Below, piece by piece: positions 43,533 to 52,945 of a stretch of DNA of 64,000 bases; within the stretch, counting starts at the first letter, position 1, and each line of letters starts with the position of its first letter. A program made the position numbers and the translations under genes. Source of the DNA: Flavobacteriales bacterium (GTDB lineage Bacteria > Bacteroidota > Bacteroidia > Flavobacteriales_D > Crocinitomicaceae). The stretch covers positions 1 to 64,000 of the forward strand of contig JABXHO010000086.1 in the NCBI GenBank assembly GCA_013373595.1. Direction: 5' to 3'. The notes under the pieces are model-generated. The model had not been told where the DNA came from, searched no databases, and was given only the letters and a program-made list of their open reading frames with translations.

Positions 43533-44744
43533 CTAACCCATTACCTTTTTCACCGATTTACGCACGGCATCAATCACTGTATCCACCTGTTCATCAGTTA
43601 AATCAAAATAAACAGGAAGACTGATTTCATTCGCGTATTTCGCATAGGCTTCGGGATAATCCTCCATCTTATATCCACGCTTCTTGTATGCTGTAAGCAA
43701 GGGCAAAGGTTGGAAGTGTACATTTACGGATACATCGTACTCAAAAATCTCTTGAATAATCGCATCACGTTGTTCTTCCGTGACATCTTTAATTCTCAAT
43801 AAATAAAGGTGATAACTCGACGTTTTTGATTCCGATTCAAAAGCAGGCTCAATGGCCCAAGAATCCGATTTAAATGCATTTGCGTAGCGATGAAAAATTT
43901 CCTTTCGTCGAGCAAGATTTTCCCCATATCGTTCCAACTCTACCAAACCGATAGCCGCTTGAAGATCCGTCATGTTGCACTTAAACCCAGGCTCTTCAAC
44001 ATCGTACTTCCAATTACCCTTTTGCGTTTTTGCCAGTGCGTCCTTGCTCTGACCGTGAAGAATTTTGATGCACATATTGCGGTAGATCGCCTCATGATCA
44101 AAGTCTTCTGGAAGTTGAAAACAAAGGGCTCCACCTTCTGCAGTGGTTAAGTTTTTTACAGCATGAAATGAAAAAGAAGAAATATCAGCGAGTGATCCAG
44201 ATCGTTTTCCATTCATCAATGCGCCGAAGCTATGTGCCGAATCACTCAAAAGTAAAATGCGCCCCAATTGATTCTGAAGATCATTACTTCCCTGAAACTG
44301 GCTTTTGATTTCGGGTTCATTGATCAATTTCATCAACAAATCATAATCGGCTGGAAATCCCGAAATGTCCACCGCCATGATTGCTTTTGTACGAGGCGTA
44401 ATCGCTTCCCGAACCTTTTCTACATTCAAATTGAAATCCTCCGAATTCAAATCCACCATAACAGGTTTAGCACCTGAGTGAACAATCACATTTGCACTCG
44501 CGCAGTAGGTATAAGCGGGAATAATCACTTCATCTCCTTCACCAATCCCCCACCAATCGAGAATTACCTGCATTCCCATTGTCCAGGAATTTACTGCAAC
44601 CGTTGTTTTGCAGCCGCAATATTCAGTAATTTTTTTCTCAAATAATTTGGTTCGAGGTCCAGTTGTAATCCATCCCGACTGCAATGCAGCGGTTACTTCA
44701 GCGATTACTTTATCATCTATTCTTGGTGGTGAAAACGGGATCAT
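43533..44744 (-). CDS. DegT/DnrJ/EryC1/StrS-family sugar aminotransferase
   Basis: A 403-residue PLP-dependent transaminase that adds an amino group to a nucleotide-sugar ketone. Family markers are the N-terminal IPFSPPRIDD, the GDEVIIPAYTYCASANVI stretch, LLLSDSAHSFGA and the PLP lysine in SFSFHAVKNLTTAEGG. The ATG at 44744 was chosen because the family begins just before PFSPP; an ATG five codons upstream exists. It probably feeds an amino-deoxy sugar into the polysaccharide locus. It is last in the minus-strand block, 36 bases after a GT4 gene. Confidence 0.92.
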   Translation of the reverse strand: MIPFSPPRIDDKVIAEVTAALQSGWITTGPRTKLFEKKITEYCGCKTTVAVNSWTMGMQVILDWWGIGEGDEVIIPAYTYCASANVIVHSGAKPVMVDLNSEDFNLNVEKVREAITPRTKAIMAVDISGFPADYDLLMKLINEPEIKSQFQGSNDLQNQLGRILLLSDSAHSFGALMNGKRSGSLADISSFSFHAVKNLTTAEGGALCFQLPEDFDHEAIYRNMCIKILHGQSKDALAKTQKGNWKYDVEEPGFKCNMTDLQAAIGLVELERYGENLARRKEIFHRYANAFKSDSWAIEPAFESESKTSSYHLYLLRIKDVTEEQRDAIIQEIFEYDVSVNVHFQPLPLLTAYKKRGYKMEDYPEAYAKYANEISLPVYFDLTDEQVDTVIDAVRKSVKKVMG

Positions 44745-44780
44745 ATCGATGCAGTTCAATGTTGCAGCGAAGGTAGTGAT

Positions 44781-46001
44781 TTAGTTTGAGCGAAGGACAT
44801 CCTGAAAGTTCTTCGCGATGTTATCTCGATTAAAATGTTCAGAAACATAACTTCGAGCATTTTCTCCCATTTCAATCAAACCTTCGGGATTATCAGCCAT
44901 TTCTACTAATTTATTTGCCAAATCTTCAATGTTTTCGGGCTCGAAAAATGCTCCAGCCTTTGCACTGTCAATAAAATGTCTGCGTGCCTCACCGTCTACA
45001 CCCAACAACAACGGTTTCTTCATTGCCAAGGCTTCAAAAATCTTAGAAGGAATCGCTCCTTGGAAAAGGTCTAATTTTCGCAATGGAACAAGCGCCACAT
45101 TGACCGATTTCAAAATTGCAGGCATTTCCGATTTCGCTACAGGTGGCATAAACACAACGTTCGTCAACTGCAAATCCTCTTTCAGCTTTAACAGTTCTTC
45201 TTTTTCCGGTCCAGCTCCTTGTAAGACAATCTTGATTTTCTCATTTTTCTCAACCAACTTAGCCGCCTCCAGCACCACATTCAATCCTTGCGCATGCCCT
45301 AAAATTCCACCATAGAAGAAAACAATATCTGACGGATTCAGTCCTGCACGCTTTCTGAAATCACCTTCGTCAATTTTGTCGGGCTGATAGAAATTGACAT
45401 CTACTCCATTCGGTAACCAAAATGTCTTGACGGAAGGGAAACGAGCATTGATATTATCAACGATTCCTTGCGTTTGACCTGTTACGATTGTTGCTCGATG
45501 GTAACATTTTTTCTCCAATCGATAGGCAAGATTGAGTAACTGCTTATTATTCACCACGCCCATTTTTTCAGCACTTTCTGGCCATAAATCGGATACATTG
45601 AAAATAAGCTTTGCCTTCAATTTTTTCGATAAACGCATTGCAGAATATCCCAAAAACAGTGGCGGTGATTCGACCATCAAAAAATCGTACTTAGGCAGTT
45701 TTCGACCACGCCAGTAAGACGTCCAAACAAAACTGAAATAATTGAGCAATCGCGGGATGATACTCTTCGATTTCGATACGTATATTTTCGAGCGATACAC
45801 TTTGATCCCCTCAATTTCCTCTTCTCGAATTGAGCCATCCTTGTACTTTTCAAAAACCTCCATCTTCGGATAGTTCGGCATTGCCGTGAGTACTTCAACA
45901 TCTATCCCCTCTTTTTTCAAACGAACGGCTAGCTCGTGCAAACGGTTTTGCGGAGCTCCAATTTCTGGTGGATAATACTGAGTAAGAATCAATAGTTTCA
46001 T
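44781..46001 (-). CDS. GT4 glycosyltransferase (WbuB-like)
   Basis: A 406-residue GT-B enzyme similar to WbuB-type GT4 transferases that add amino sugars such as FucNAc. The N-terminal domain begins KLLILTQYYPPEIGAPQNRLHELA, and the C-terminal donor site shows FFYGGILGHAQGL, LQGAGPEKEEL and the E-x7-E-like SKIFEALAMKKPLLLGV. Its stop is 36 bases before the aminotransferase start and its ATG overlaps the O-antigen polymerase gene by 4 bases, so it is co-transcribed with both. Confidence 0.88.
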   Translation of the reverse strand: MKLLILTQYYPPEIGAPQNRLHELAVRLKKEGIDVEVLTAMPNYPKMEVFEKYKDGSIREEEIEGIKVYRSKIYVSKSKSIIPRLLNYFSFVWTSYWRGRKLPKYDFLMVESPPLFLGYSAMRLSKKLKAKLIFNVSDLWPESAEKMGVVNNKQLLNLAYRLEKKCYHRATIVTGQTQGIVDNINARFPSVKTFWLPNGVDVNFYQPDKIDEGDFRKRAGLNPSDIVFFYGGILGHAQGLNVVLEAAKLVEKNEKIKIVLQGAGPEKEELLKLKEDLQLTNVVFMPPVAKSEMPAILKSVNVALVPLRKLDLFQGAIPSKIFEALAMKKPLLLGVDGEARRHFIDSAKAGAFFEPENIEDLANKLVEMADNPEGLIEMGENARSYVSEHFNRDNIAKNFQDVLRSN

Positions 46002-47233
46002 TCGACCGATTTCGATTTTTGTTGTTGAAAACGTACCATAGCGATGTAAAAAAGCAAAATACTGAGGAATATGACCCCGACTTGTCTTTCTAGCATAGAT
46101 TCAAAAAGACAGGAAACGGAAATACAAATTGCGCCAATGTACAAAGCAAGATCATTGGTTCGATACGATGCGATGATCAGTGAGACGAACAAAATGAGCA
46201 ATACAGCAAGCCCCAACCAACCGATTGAGATTCCTGTTTGTAAGAATTGTTGGTGCGGATTTAACCTTCGCTCGGCATACCCTGAATATCCATGACTATA
46301 ATATTCGCGCATCAATAGATCGTTCTCATCTCCCAACCCTACGCCAAATGGATTCTCATAAATCATATTGGCAGAAATCGTCCAAACGACCAAGCGAACT
46401 GTATTTGATTCAATATTGTTAACGTTGTTTTCGATGAATTTAGAGGGAGATTCTGCCCAAACACCTACACTTTTCAAACTGGCTGCTACATCGTTGGAAA
46501 TACGATCCGATGATTTCAGTCCAATAAAGAAAATCAAGCCGTAGACAGGAAGCGTTAATAACCACTTCCAATTTTTCGTTTTGAGTGTTTTCCATATTGG
46601 AACCGCCGTGAAAATTGCTGCTACACAGACAAATGCTCCCAGCGACCGAAGGTAAAACAGTGAAATCACAGTTAAGCCCAAAAATGCCCATTTCCCCATC
46701 TTGATCACTTTGGATTTCGAAGGATCGAGAAATAACAGTGCAGATGCAAACAAGAAAATTAACGCTAAATACGATGGATGCATGTTCAAACCATACACAT
46801 TCGACTGGAATGCCGCTCCCGAAAAACCGCCTTCAGTGATGATTGCTCGAATGAGCGAAAACAACATGGAAATACCACTTCCTAAAATGAATCCCCATTT
46901 GAGTCCGAAACGGGCATGTTTCCCTCCATTTGTCATCAGCAAAGCAAGAAGAGGAAAAATGAGAAAAGATAAGCGCGTAGTGAGCTGCAAAATACCCGAT
47001 GCTTTGTTGGCCACGAATAAAAACGAAACGGCGTAAAGCAGAAATAGAACGATCATAGGGAAAACAACTTTTTTCTTTGAAAATTGTTTTTCTCCTTTCC
47101 AGAATGGGATTGTTGACAACGCAAACAGTAAAATAAACGGTGGAATCAATTGATCCTTGATAATCAACACCATCACCATCAATGCGCTCGATAGTGTTAC
47201 TAATTTTTCTTGCCAGCTCAGGTCTTTAAACAT
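45998..47233 (-). CDS. O-antigen ligase/polymerase-like membrane protein (WaaL/Wzy_C type)
   Basis: A 411-residue protein with 10 or more hydrophobic helices. The large periplasmic loop near the C-terminus carries FGVGLGDEND and LNPHQQFLQTGISIGWLGL, the NPH-containing signature of the Wzy_C/WaaL superfamily. Family members either polymerise repeat units or ligate polymer to lipid A-core. A second such gene lies at 50649-51851; one may be polymerase and the other ligase. The ATG overlaps the upstream GT4 stop by 8 bases. Confidence 0.85.
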   Translation of the reverse strand: MFKDLSWQEKLVTLSSALMVMVLIIKDQLIPPFILLFALSTIPFWKGEKQFSKKKVVFPMIVLFLLYAVSFLFVANKASGILQLTTRLSFLIFPLLALLMTNGGKHARFGLKWGFILGSGISMLFSLIRAIITEGGFSGAAFQSNVYGLNMHPSYLALIFLFASALLFLDPSKSKVIKMGKWAFLGLTVISLFYLRSLGAFVCVAAIFTAVPIWKTLKTKNWKWLLTLPVYGLIFFIGLKSSDRISNDVAASLKSVGVWAESPSKFIENNVNNIESNTVRLVVWTISANMIYENPFGVGLGDENDLLMREYYSHGYSGYAERRLNPHQQFLQTGISIGWLGLAVLLILFVSLIIASYRTNDLALYIGAICISVSCLFESMLERQVGVIFLSILLFYIAMVRFQQQKSKSVE

Positions 47234-48326
47234 TCTCGTACACTTGAATTAGTTTATCTACGCAAACCTGTTCGGAAAAATTTGATTTCACAAAATCACG
47301 TGCTCTTTTCTTGATTTCTATATCGCCCGACATCTCCACTAACTCTAGAAGAGCTTCCGACCAATTTTCTTCATCGTCTTCATTAACAATTCGTCCTGTT
47401 TTCGAACATGTTACCTCGGGCAAACCACCAACATTGGTTACCATCGCTAAGGCTCCACATGCTTGTGCCTCGAGTGTTGAAACACCAAAACTTTCACGGC
47501 GCGACAATGAAACAAACACATCAAACGATTGATATGCTCGAACCAAATCTTCACCAGAAACAAATCCTTCGAATGAAACAAAATCCGCAACGTTCAACTC
47601 TTCAGACAGTTTTTCAAGCGCTTCTTTCTGGCTACCTCTACCATAAATCAATAGCTTAGAAGGCCTGTCCGTTTGCTCCCGAAAACGACTATATAAACGA
47701 ATCAATCGATCAATTCCATAGACCTCTTCGAGCATTTTCGCAGTACCAATAATAAGCGGTTCTGCTTGTTCATTTCCACTCTTCTCTGCAATATGAAAAC
47801 GGTCTGTATCCACTCCAAACGGAGTCACGATGTAATCGCGCTTGACATATTTGCTTGCCTCTCGCACCATGTCTTCAGAGGTGGAGCACACAATTTTCGC
47901 AAATTTCACTGCCTTTTTAAACAAGTATTTATGAATAAAGCTTCGCTGAGGAAAAACGTAAACATCCGATCCCCAGAGAGACAAAATTGTTTTCTCAAAT
48001 CCAACAGATCTTGCTAAGGTTCCGTAGGAAGAAGCGTAATGCGCATGAACGATATCAGGCTGAAAGGACTCAAAATATCCTTTCACCTCCGTTTTAGCAT
48101 TGAAGTATTTCAATTTACCAAATCGACTATTCGACTTTGTTTCATTCTCACTAATTCCAAAGCACTTGAAATCAAAATTAGATAAACCGGAAGTCCATGT
48201 TTTTTGTTTCTCGCTTAGCGAAAATAGCGCAATAGTGTATCCCATACCCAACAAGCTAAGCACCCACCGTTCGGTGTGCGTTGAATTAATGTCTGCCAAA
48301 AACAAAATGCGTTTAGGATCGCTCAT
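47226..48326 (-). CDS. GT4 glycosyltransferase
   Basis: A 366-residue GT-B enzyme. The N-terminal domain begins RILFLADINSTHTERWVLSL; the LSLWGSDVYVFPQ and VTPFGVDTDRF elements and a donor-binding helix RESFGVSTLEAQACGALAMVTNVGGLPEV are typical of GT4. It acts in the cytoplasm on the growing repeat unit; donor is unknown. It has its own tight TATTTTTG promoter six bases upstream of the ATG, so this part of the locus may be transcribed separately from the genes upstream. Confidence 0.88.
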   Translation of the reverse strand: MSDPKRILFLADINSTHTERWVLSLLGMGYTIALFSLSEKQKTWTSGLSNFDFKCFGISENETKSNSRFGKLKYFNAKTEVKGYFESFQPDIVHAHYASSYGTLARSVGFEKTILSLWGSDVYVFPQRSFIHKYLFKKAVKFAKIVCSTSEDMVREASKYVKRDYIVTPFGVDTDRFHIAEKSGNEQAEPLIIGTAKMLEEVYGIDRLIRLYSRFREQTDRPSKLLIYGRGSQKEALEKLSEELNVADFVSFEGFVSGEDLVRAYQSFDVFVSLSRRESFGVSTLEAQACGALAMVTNVGGLPEVTCSKTGRIVNEDDEENWSEALLELVEMSGDIEIKKRARDFVKSNFSEQVCVDKLIQVYENV

Positions 48327-48332
48327 TGGTAC

Positions 48333-48340
48333 AAAAATAC
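48333..48340 (-). promoter_or_regulatory. -7 promoter box, leaderless type, for a GT4 gene
   Basis: The minus strand reads TATTTTTG, matching TAnnTTTG, and ends six bases before the ATG at 48326, inside the polysaccharide locus. Confidence 0.55.
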
Positions 48341-48352
48341 AGAAAACTCAAT

Positions 48353-49069
48353 TCAGCTATTATCTGGCGTAAACCAAGCGATTGACTTTTCATTTGATAA
48401 GGTAACCAATTTTTGAAATTCTTGCCGAACAAAGCTATCCGCAATGAAATTTGATGGATGTATGATCACTGGAACATCGAGACTTTCTGCTGCATCTAGT
48501 GCATTTTCAACAGTAGGAAAATCCTGGTGCCTGTAGTCCTTATGCACCCAAAACATTTTGGGGTAAAATTTGTCGTTAATTTGAAAATCTTCAAGTGACG
48601 AACAGATGGCATTTCCAAAAGGGAAATTGATGTTTGCGCTTGTCGCCCATTCTCTGTATTTATCTTCCTCGTATGGGGCGTAATGATGCTTTCCTAGTTT
48701 TTCTTGACCCGATCCGTGCTTTGTGAAACTGGTAATGGATAGTCCTTGCGTTTCTTTCTTGAATACATCAAGCTCTTCACTAAACGATTCCAATGTACGC
48801 GTATTTTCAGCGTGAAAACCGACTTTATGACCGCCTTTTTTGAGAAGATCTGTGATTCTTTTATTTGGCGTTGTACAATTTCTGAAATAAAAACACCCTT
48901 GAACGCCATTTTCATTACAATATGAAATAAACTCTTCAGTTGCTTTTAGGTATCCAAGAGCATTCACCTGAGGGAACCAGAAATCCTCTCGAGCCTTGCT
49001 CATTATTTTTTGCGGAAATGATTTTCTTCCATACGGTTTATCTACATCTACTCGCAGTATTAATGCCAT
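48353..49069 (-). CDS. polysaccharide deacetylase-like protein (NodB-type fold)
   Basis: A 238-residue protein of the carbohydrate esterase 4 type. It opens LILRVDVDKPYG with the acidic pair expected at the metal/base position, has VQGCFYFRNC and a GGHKVGFHAENT segment with a motif-like His, and IHPSNFIADS near the C-terminus. No signal peptide is visible, so it may act on a cytoplasmic, nucleotide-linked or lipid-linked sugar. The metal-binding HxxxH is not obvious and activity is not certain. Confidence 0.7.
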   Translation of the reverse strand: MALILRVDVDKPYGRKSFPQKIMSKAREDFWFPQVNALGYLKATEEFISYCNENGVQGCFYFRNCTTPNKRITDLLKKGGHKVGFHAENTRTLESFSEELDVFKKETQGLSITSFTKHGSGQEKLGKHHYAPYEEDKYREWATSANINFPFGNAICSSLEDFQINDKFYPKMFWVHKDYRHQDFPTVENALDAAESLDVPVIIHPSNFIADSFVRQEFQKLVTLSNEKSIAWFTPDNS

Positions 49070-49080
49070 TTCACTTATTT

Positions 49081-50064
49081 TTAATCAAAATACAACCTCA
49101 CACCAAACCTTCTCAAAAATGAAACGAACACGGAAATTTCTTTGTTCTTATTGCCATTCTTGTAGATGGTTAATGTATCGTAATCCAATATTGAAATTCC
49201 CTTTTCAATTTGACTACTCACTTTCGGGTAATCTGTATTTAGCGCAATGAATAAATCTCCTGAAGACAGTTCGGTGAGATCATCAATTACAATTTTGTAA
49301 TTCTCAAGAATCAAACGATTCGATTCGACTTTTGATGTGCTGTTCTTCTTGAAATCGATGTAATCGGAGAAACTCTCGAGCACTTCAAGCAATCGCTCTT
49401 GTTTTTTGCTCGAATCAAACTCCATTTCTTTTATCGACTTCGCTGGACTTCCTGCTGCCAGCGTTCTTGCCGGAATATCTTTGTTGATTAACGAGTTTCC
49501 ACCAATGATCGCATTTTCGCCTATGGTGACGTTGGGAAGAATAAAAACACGCCATGGCAACCAAACGTTGTCTTCGATCACAATTGGACCGAAACTTATT
49601 GGTCCCCCGTCGACGTAGTTTGGCCAAACTCCGTGCGTAAACATAAGCGTATGTCCACCTACTCCAACATTTTGCCCGATGGTGATTCCCTCGCCTGTAT
49701 CCAACCAGCAAAATGGAAAAATTCTACTATGATTTCCGATTGATAATGTAGAGTTCCGAGTAAATTCTGAGGTAATAATACATGTTGGAGCAATATGCAC
49801 GTAATCAGCGATGGCAATTTTCCGTGTTTTTAAAATCACCAACGGTTTAACCATCGAGTAGTTACCAATCTTTAGATCATCCGATTTTACATATGAAAAT
49901 GGTCCAATCTTCGATCTCTGACCAATTTCGACCTTACTCGAGAGCATCAACGTACCGAATTTCAGTTTCGTTTTACGCCCAATCTTTTGTCCCATCAACC
50001 TTCTCATTGCAACATGCAAGAAGGAAGGACAGAAAGCAAGGAGTATGTAAATTACTTTTTTCAT
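49081..50064 (-). CDS. hexapeptide-repeat acyltransferase
   Basis: A 327-residue protein with a short N-terminal hydrophobic stretch (about 4-19) followed by a left-handed beta-helix of hexapeptide repeats over about 35-210: VEIGQRSKIGPFS, IADYVHIAPT, IGQNVGVGGHT and IVIEDNVWLPWRV. The presumed active-site His is in MFTHGVWPNY. The family transfers acetyl or other acyl groups to sugars; the C-terminal ~110 residues are unique here and charged. It sits in the polysaccharide locus downstream of a divergent orphan gene. The acyl donor and acceptor are unknown. Confidence 0.85.
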   Translation of the reverse strand: MKKVIYILLAFCPSFLHVAMRRLMGQKIGRKTKLKFGTLMLSSKVEIGQRSKIGPFSYVKSDDLKIGNYSMVKPLVILKTRKIAIADYVHIAPTCIITSEFTRNSTLSIGNHSRIFPFCWLDTGEGITIGQNVGVGGHTLMFTHGVWPNYVDGGPISFGPIVIEDNVWLPWRVFILPNVTIGENAIIGGNSLINKDIPARTLAAGSPAKSIKEMEFDSSKKQERLLEVLESFSDYIDFKKNSTSKVESNRLILENYKIVIDDLTELSSGDLFIALNTDYPKVSSQIEKGISILDYDTLTIYKNGNKNKEISVFVSFLRRFGVRLYFD

Positions 50065-50186
50065 TCATTACTCTTTTTTGGATCTGTATAACGAGGCCTG
50101 TATCAACATGACCCTCACGCATTCACCCAAAAACGTGCGCCAAATATACGCAATCAAAATATGAGTTGAATCTATATCTTCAGATA

Positions 50187-50732
50187 ATGACTACCCTCGG
50201 TATAATCGGCACTAGTTTGAATTCTCTTGAGAAAGCAGTATTCTTGCGTATGATTTCGATGTTGAAGAGACATAAATACTCCGTTACGCTACTCCTTGTT
50301 TCGTTTGTAATAGGACTGACCGTTTTTTTTGCTGGAACAAACCTTGAAATCTGGCGCATTGAATACGAATACAAAGCTGAGGATTTTGATGAACTGGCCG
50401 ATTTCCAACAGGTGGATACCGTGTTTCGATCTAAGAATATCTTCTGTAGAAACTTCACGTCTTCGCGGTCGGACACCCTTATTAATCAAGGCATTCGTAG
50501 GCATGAATTGAAAGTCTATCTCCCACAACCCTCAAAACCGAAAGCTGAAAAATTAAGTACTGATTTAATTGAATCAGACGTCGTGAATACTGTTAACATC
50601 CGCTATCAGGAAACGCAGCGTGATAAACGCATGATACTGTATTGGACCCTATTTGGTTTCTTCTTGGGGATGATTGTTGAGTTTATCGTAGCGCTCACCA
50701 AAAAGCCAAGCTCCAACAATAATCATCATTAG
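50187..50732 (+). CDS. orphan two-helix membrane protein inside the polysaccharide locus
   Basis: About 181 residues if the ATG at 50187 is used; internal ATGs at 50250 or 50259 (before LKRHKYSVT) are equally plausible. It has a membrane helix near the N-terminus (VTLLLVSFVIGLTVFFAG), an approximately 85-residue soluble segment, and a second helix near the end (MILYWTLFGFFLGMIVEFIVAL), then a short polar tail ending NNNHH. The topology resembles a minimal Wzz-like chain-length protein, but no conserved motif proves it. It is the only plus-strand gene in the 43.5-58.3 kb block, and its 3' end overlaps the convergent polymerase gene by 84 bases. Confidence 0.55.
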   Translation: MTTLGIIGTSLNSLEKAVFLRMISMLKRHKYSVTLLLVSFVIGLTVFFAGTNLEIWRIEYEYKAEDFDELADFQQVDTVFRSKNIFCRNFTSSRSDTLINQGIRRHELKVYLPQPSKPKAEKLSTDLIESDVVNTVNIRYQETQRDKRMILYWTLFGFFLGMIVEFIVALTKKPSSNNNHH

Positions 50733-51851
50733 TGTGGCGCTTTCTGTATTGAGAAAGGTAAAATTCGTTGCGGCCACTCCAAAAATAAAAACTAGCAATG
50801 ACCATGAGTAGGTAGATTTTCGATTTGTTTTGAAGATCATGAAAAAGACACTCCCAATGGCGAGTAGCCAAATCAACAATCCTACACCCCCATACTGATA
50901 CGCGACGCTGAGGTATTCCGAATCGAAATAAAAACCGACCGTTTCGATGGGGTTCAGTACGATACCGTGTCCAAAGAGTAATTCACTCATCTCACTCCGA
51001 AAAAGCACGTTGTAGTGTTCCATGCGAAGTGTAAACGAATTCGACTGAAATGCTGTCCCGTTGAAAATCGACATTAAATTGGTGGATCGTACTAAAAACA
51101 AGCCAACAGTAAGTGATATCGCCGCAGTTGGAATCAGGATTAAATTGGTTCTTCGTGAGCTATTTCTCACCACGTAAAACGCGAAGATTAGCAAGACGAG
51201 TAGTAAAACCGTTCGCGACTGCGTCAAAAAGATGATCACGAATGCGAGCAAAATATACTTCCAGTATTTTCGTGCATTGACGTGTAGAAAATACAGAAAA
51301 AAGAATCCAAACAGTATGGCGTTGTTGTTCGGGTTGAGCATTGTTCCCGACAAACGAAAAGCGCCAAACTCATGGTAGTTAGACAGCATCACTTCGGTTT
51401 TAGGAGAATACAACTCGCTGATTGCTTGTCCCCAATCGTATGGATCGAGAATCATAAAGATGTTCAATCCTGCAAGTACCAAAAAGATGAAACGCATGGT
51501 GTTTTCGAGCTGGTCTTTCCGCAGGCGCATTCCGCCCATTTCGGCTACTGCAATGAGTATGATCGGCCATTTAAGCCAACGTAATAACATTCCCACCGGT
51601 GCGATTCGGAAACCTCCGTTTGCTAACAGATCACTGATTCCTCCCCAAACTGCCATTGCACCAAATGCAAGAATAATCCATCGCCACTCTGGTTGTTTGA
51701 AAAACACCATCGCGAGGTAAATTACTCCTAAGGGAAACAGTAAATCATCAAAAATGAACCGGACATTTGCTGGAAAAAACAATTCTCCCATTAATCCGAA
51801 AACGGCGAAGAGCAAAGCCGAAAAACATACGATGCGCTCCAGTAATTTCAT
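50649..51851 (-). CDS. O-antigen polymerase-like membrane protein (Wzy candidate)
   Basis: A 400-residue protein with 10 or more transmembrane helices. The C-terminal loop holds LFGHGIVLNPIETVGFYFDSEYLSVAYQYGGVGLLIW, a layout like Wzy polymerases. The start at 51851 (MKLLERIVCFSALL) is taken because its ATG overlaps the previous gene's TGA (ATGA). A longer frame running upstream to 52001 would overlap that gene. Together with the WaaL-like gene at 45998 it gives the locus two polymer-handling proteins. Its 3' end overlaps the plus-strand orphan gene. Confidence 0.82.
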   Translation of the reverse strand: MKLLERIVCFSALLFAVFGLMGELFFPANVRFIFDDLLFPLGVIYLAMVFFKQPEWRWIILAFGAMAVWGGISDLLANGGFRIAPVGMLLRWLKWPIILIAVAEMGGMRLRKDQLENTMRFIFLVLAGLNIFMILDPYDWGQAISELYSPKTEVMLSNYHEFGAFRLSGTMLNPNNNAILFGFFFLYFLHVNARKYWKYILLAFVIIFLTQSRTVLLLVLLIFAFYVVRNSSRRTNLILIPTAAISLTVGLFLVRSTNLMSIFNGTAFQSNSFTLRMEHYNVLFRSEMSELLFGHGIVLNPIETVGFYFDSEYLSVAYQYGGVGLLIWLLAIGSVFFMIFKTNRKSTYSWSLLVFIFGVAATNFTFLNTESATLMMIIVGAWLFGERYDKLNNHPQEETK

Positions 51852-52945
51852 TTCAGTAATTTTTCGATAAGTTCTACAACTCCTGTTAATTGGTAGTGGC
51901 GAGAATATTTGTCTGCAAATCCATTGGGTGGCTGCTGATACGTAGATTGCTTGATTTTTCGAATCGCCTCGGCAATTGCCTTTGCATCGTTTTTCGCCCA
52001 AAATACATTTGGATACTGTGCTAACTCATCGTGAATTGATCCTTCATGCAGCTTATCATCCGACACAATCAAAATAGCCCGTTCGCAGCGCACATAATCG
52101 AAAATCTTTGTGGTCGATTGAAATTCGTGCCCAAAGGTTTGAATAATTCCCACGTCGCATTTTCCAATCACGTCAAGCGCGGTAGGATAATCGACAAACC
52201 CTTTGGATTTAATGTATTCGTTTTGAAGCTCGAGTTGATTTTCATCTGGACCGATGTAGTGAAGCTCCACTTTTTCATCGATAATTGCTTTCTGGATCGG
52301 TTCAGGATTGAAATAAAATTTTCCCGCATACGCAAATGAAGGCGACTCGCCCAGTTTCACTTGCTCAGGTTCACACTTCACCGTTTCATCGTACCCATTT
52401 TGCGCGATTACGCTCGGTTTATGGTCGAATAACTCAATGATCTTTCCACAGTATTCGTTGACGGTGATCAGTCCATCTGCAGCCGCATTAAAACGTTTCT
52501 CTACCCACTGCTTGATTTTCACTTTGAGCCAGCCGTTCTTAAACCCTGGATTGATTGCAAATGGATCTCGATAATCCAAGATCACCTTGCACTTGTACTT
52601 CTTTTTTAACCAAGGCGTCAAGCCAAAATGCATGAACGGACCTCCGGTGATTATGACCAAATCAGGTGCTTCGAACGAATGACTCTCCAAATACGCCTGA
52701 ATGTTTTTCTTCCAAATGATTCCATCATCCGCAATCACCTTCGTCCAAATAGAACTTCCCGACTTCGGAACAACGTGGATATTATCACCTGAAGCGTCTT
52801 CTTGCCCAGTGATTACTTGTACATCCGCATTCAAGGCCTCTGGAAAGGTCTTCGACCAATAACCTGCGCGCATGGCTCCAACACGCTTATTTGGTGGGAA
52901 AGCGAATGCGATGATCCAAATAGAACGTTTAGCTTTTTTCGACAA
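51848..52945 (-). CDS. GT4-like glycosyltransferase
   Basis: A 365-residue GT-B-type enzyme. It begins IWIIAFAFPPNKRVGAMRAGYWSKTF, a start seen in capsule GT4s, and has IITGGPFMHFGLTPWLKKKYKCKVILDYRDPFA and later FDYVRCERAILIVSDDKLHEGS in the donor domain. The classical E-x7-E is weak, so the identification rests on overall layout and context. It overlaps the next gene upstream by 17 bases and the Wzy-like gene downstream by 4, so it is translated in a coupled block. Confidence 0.78.
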   Translation of the reverse strand: MSKKAKRSIWIIAFAFPPNKRVGAMRAGYWSKTFPEALNADVQVITGQEDASGDNIHVVPKSGSSIWTKVIADDGIIWKKNIQAYLESHSFEAPDLVIITGGPFMHFGLTPWLKKKYKCKVILDYRDPFAINPGFKNGWLKVKIKQWVEKRFNAAADGLITVNEYCGKIIELFDHKPSVIAQNGYDETVKCEPEQVKLGESPSFAYAGKFYFNPEPIQKAIIDEKVELHYIGPDENQLELQNEYIKSKGFVDYPTALDVIGKCDVGIIQTFGHEFQSTTKIFDYVRCERAILIVSDDKLHEGSIHDELAQYPNVFWAKNDAKAIAEAIRKIKQSTYQQPPNGFADKYSRHYQLTGVVELIEKLLK

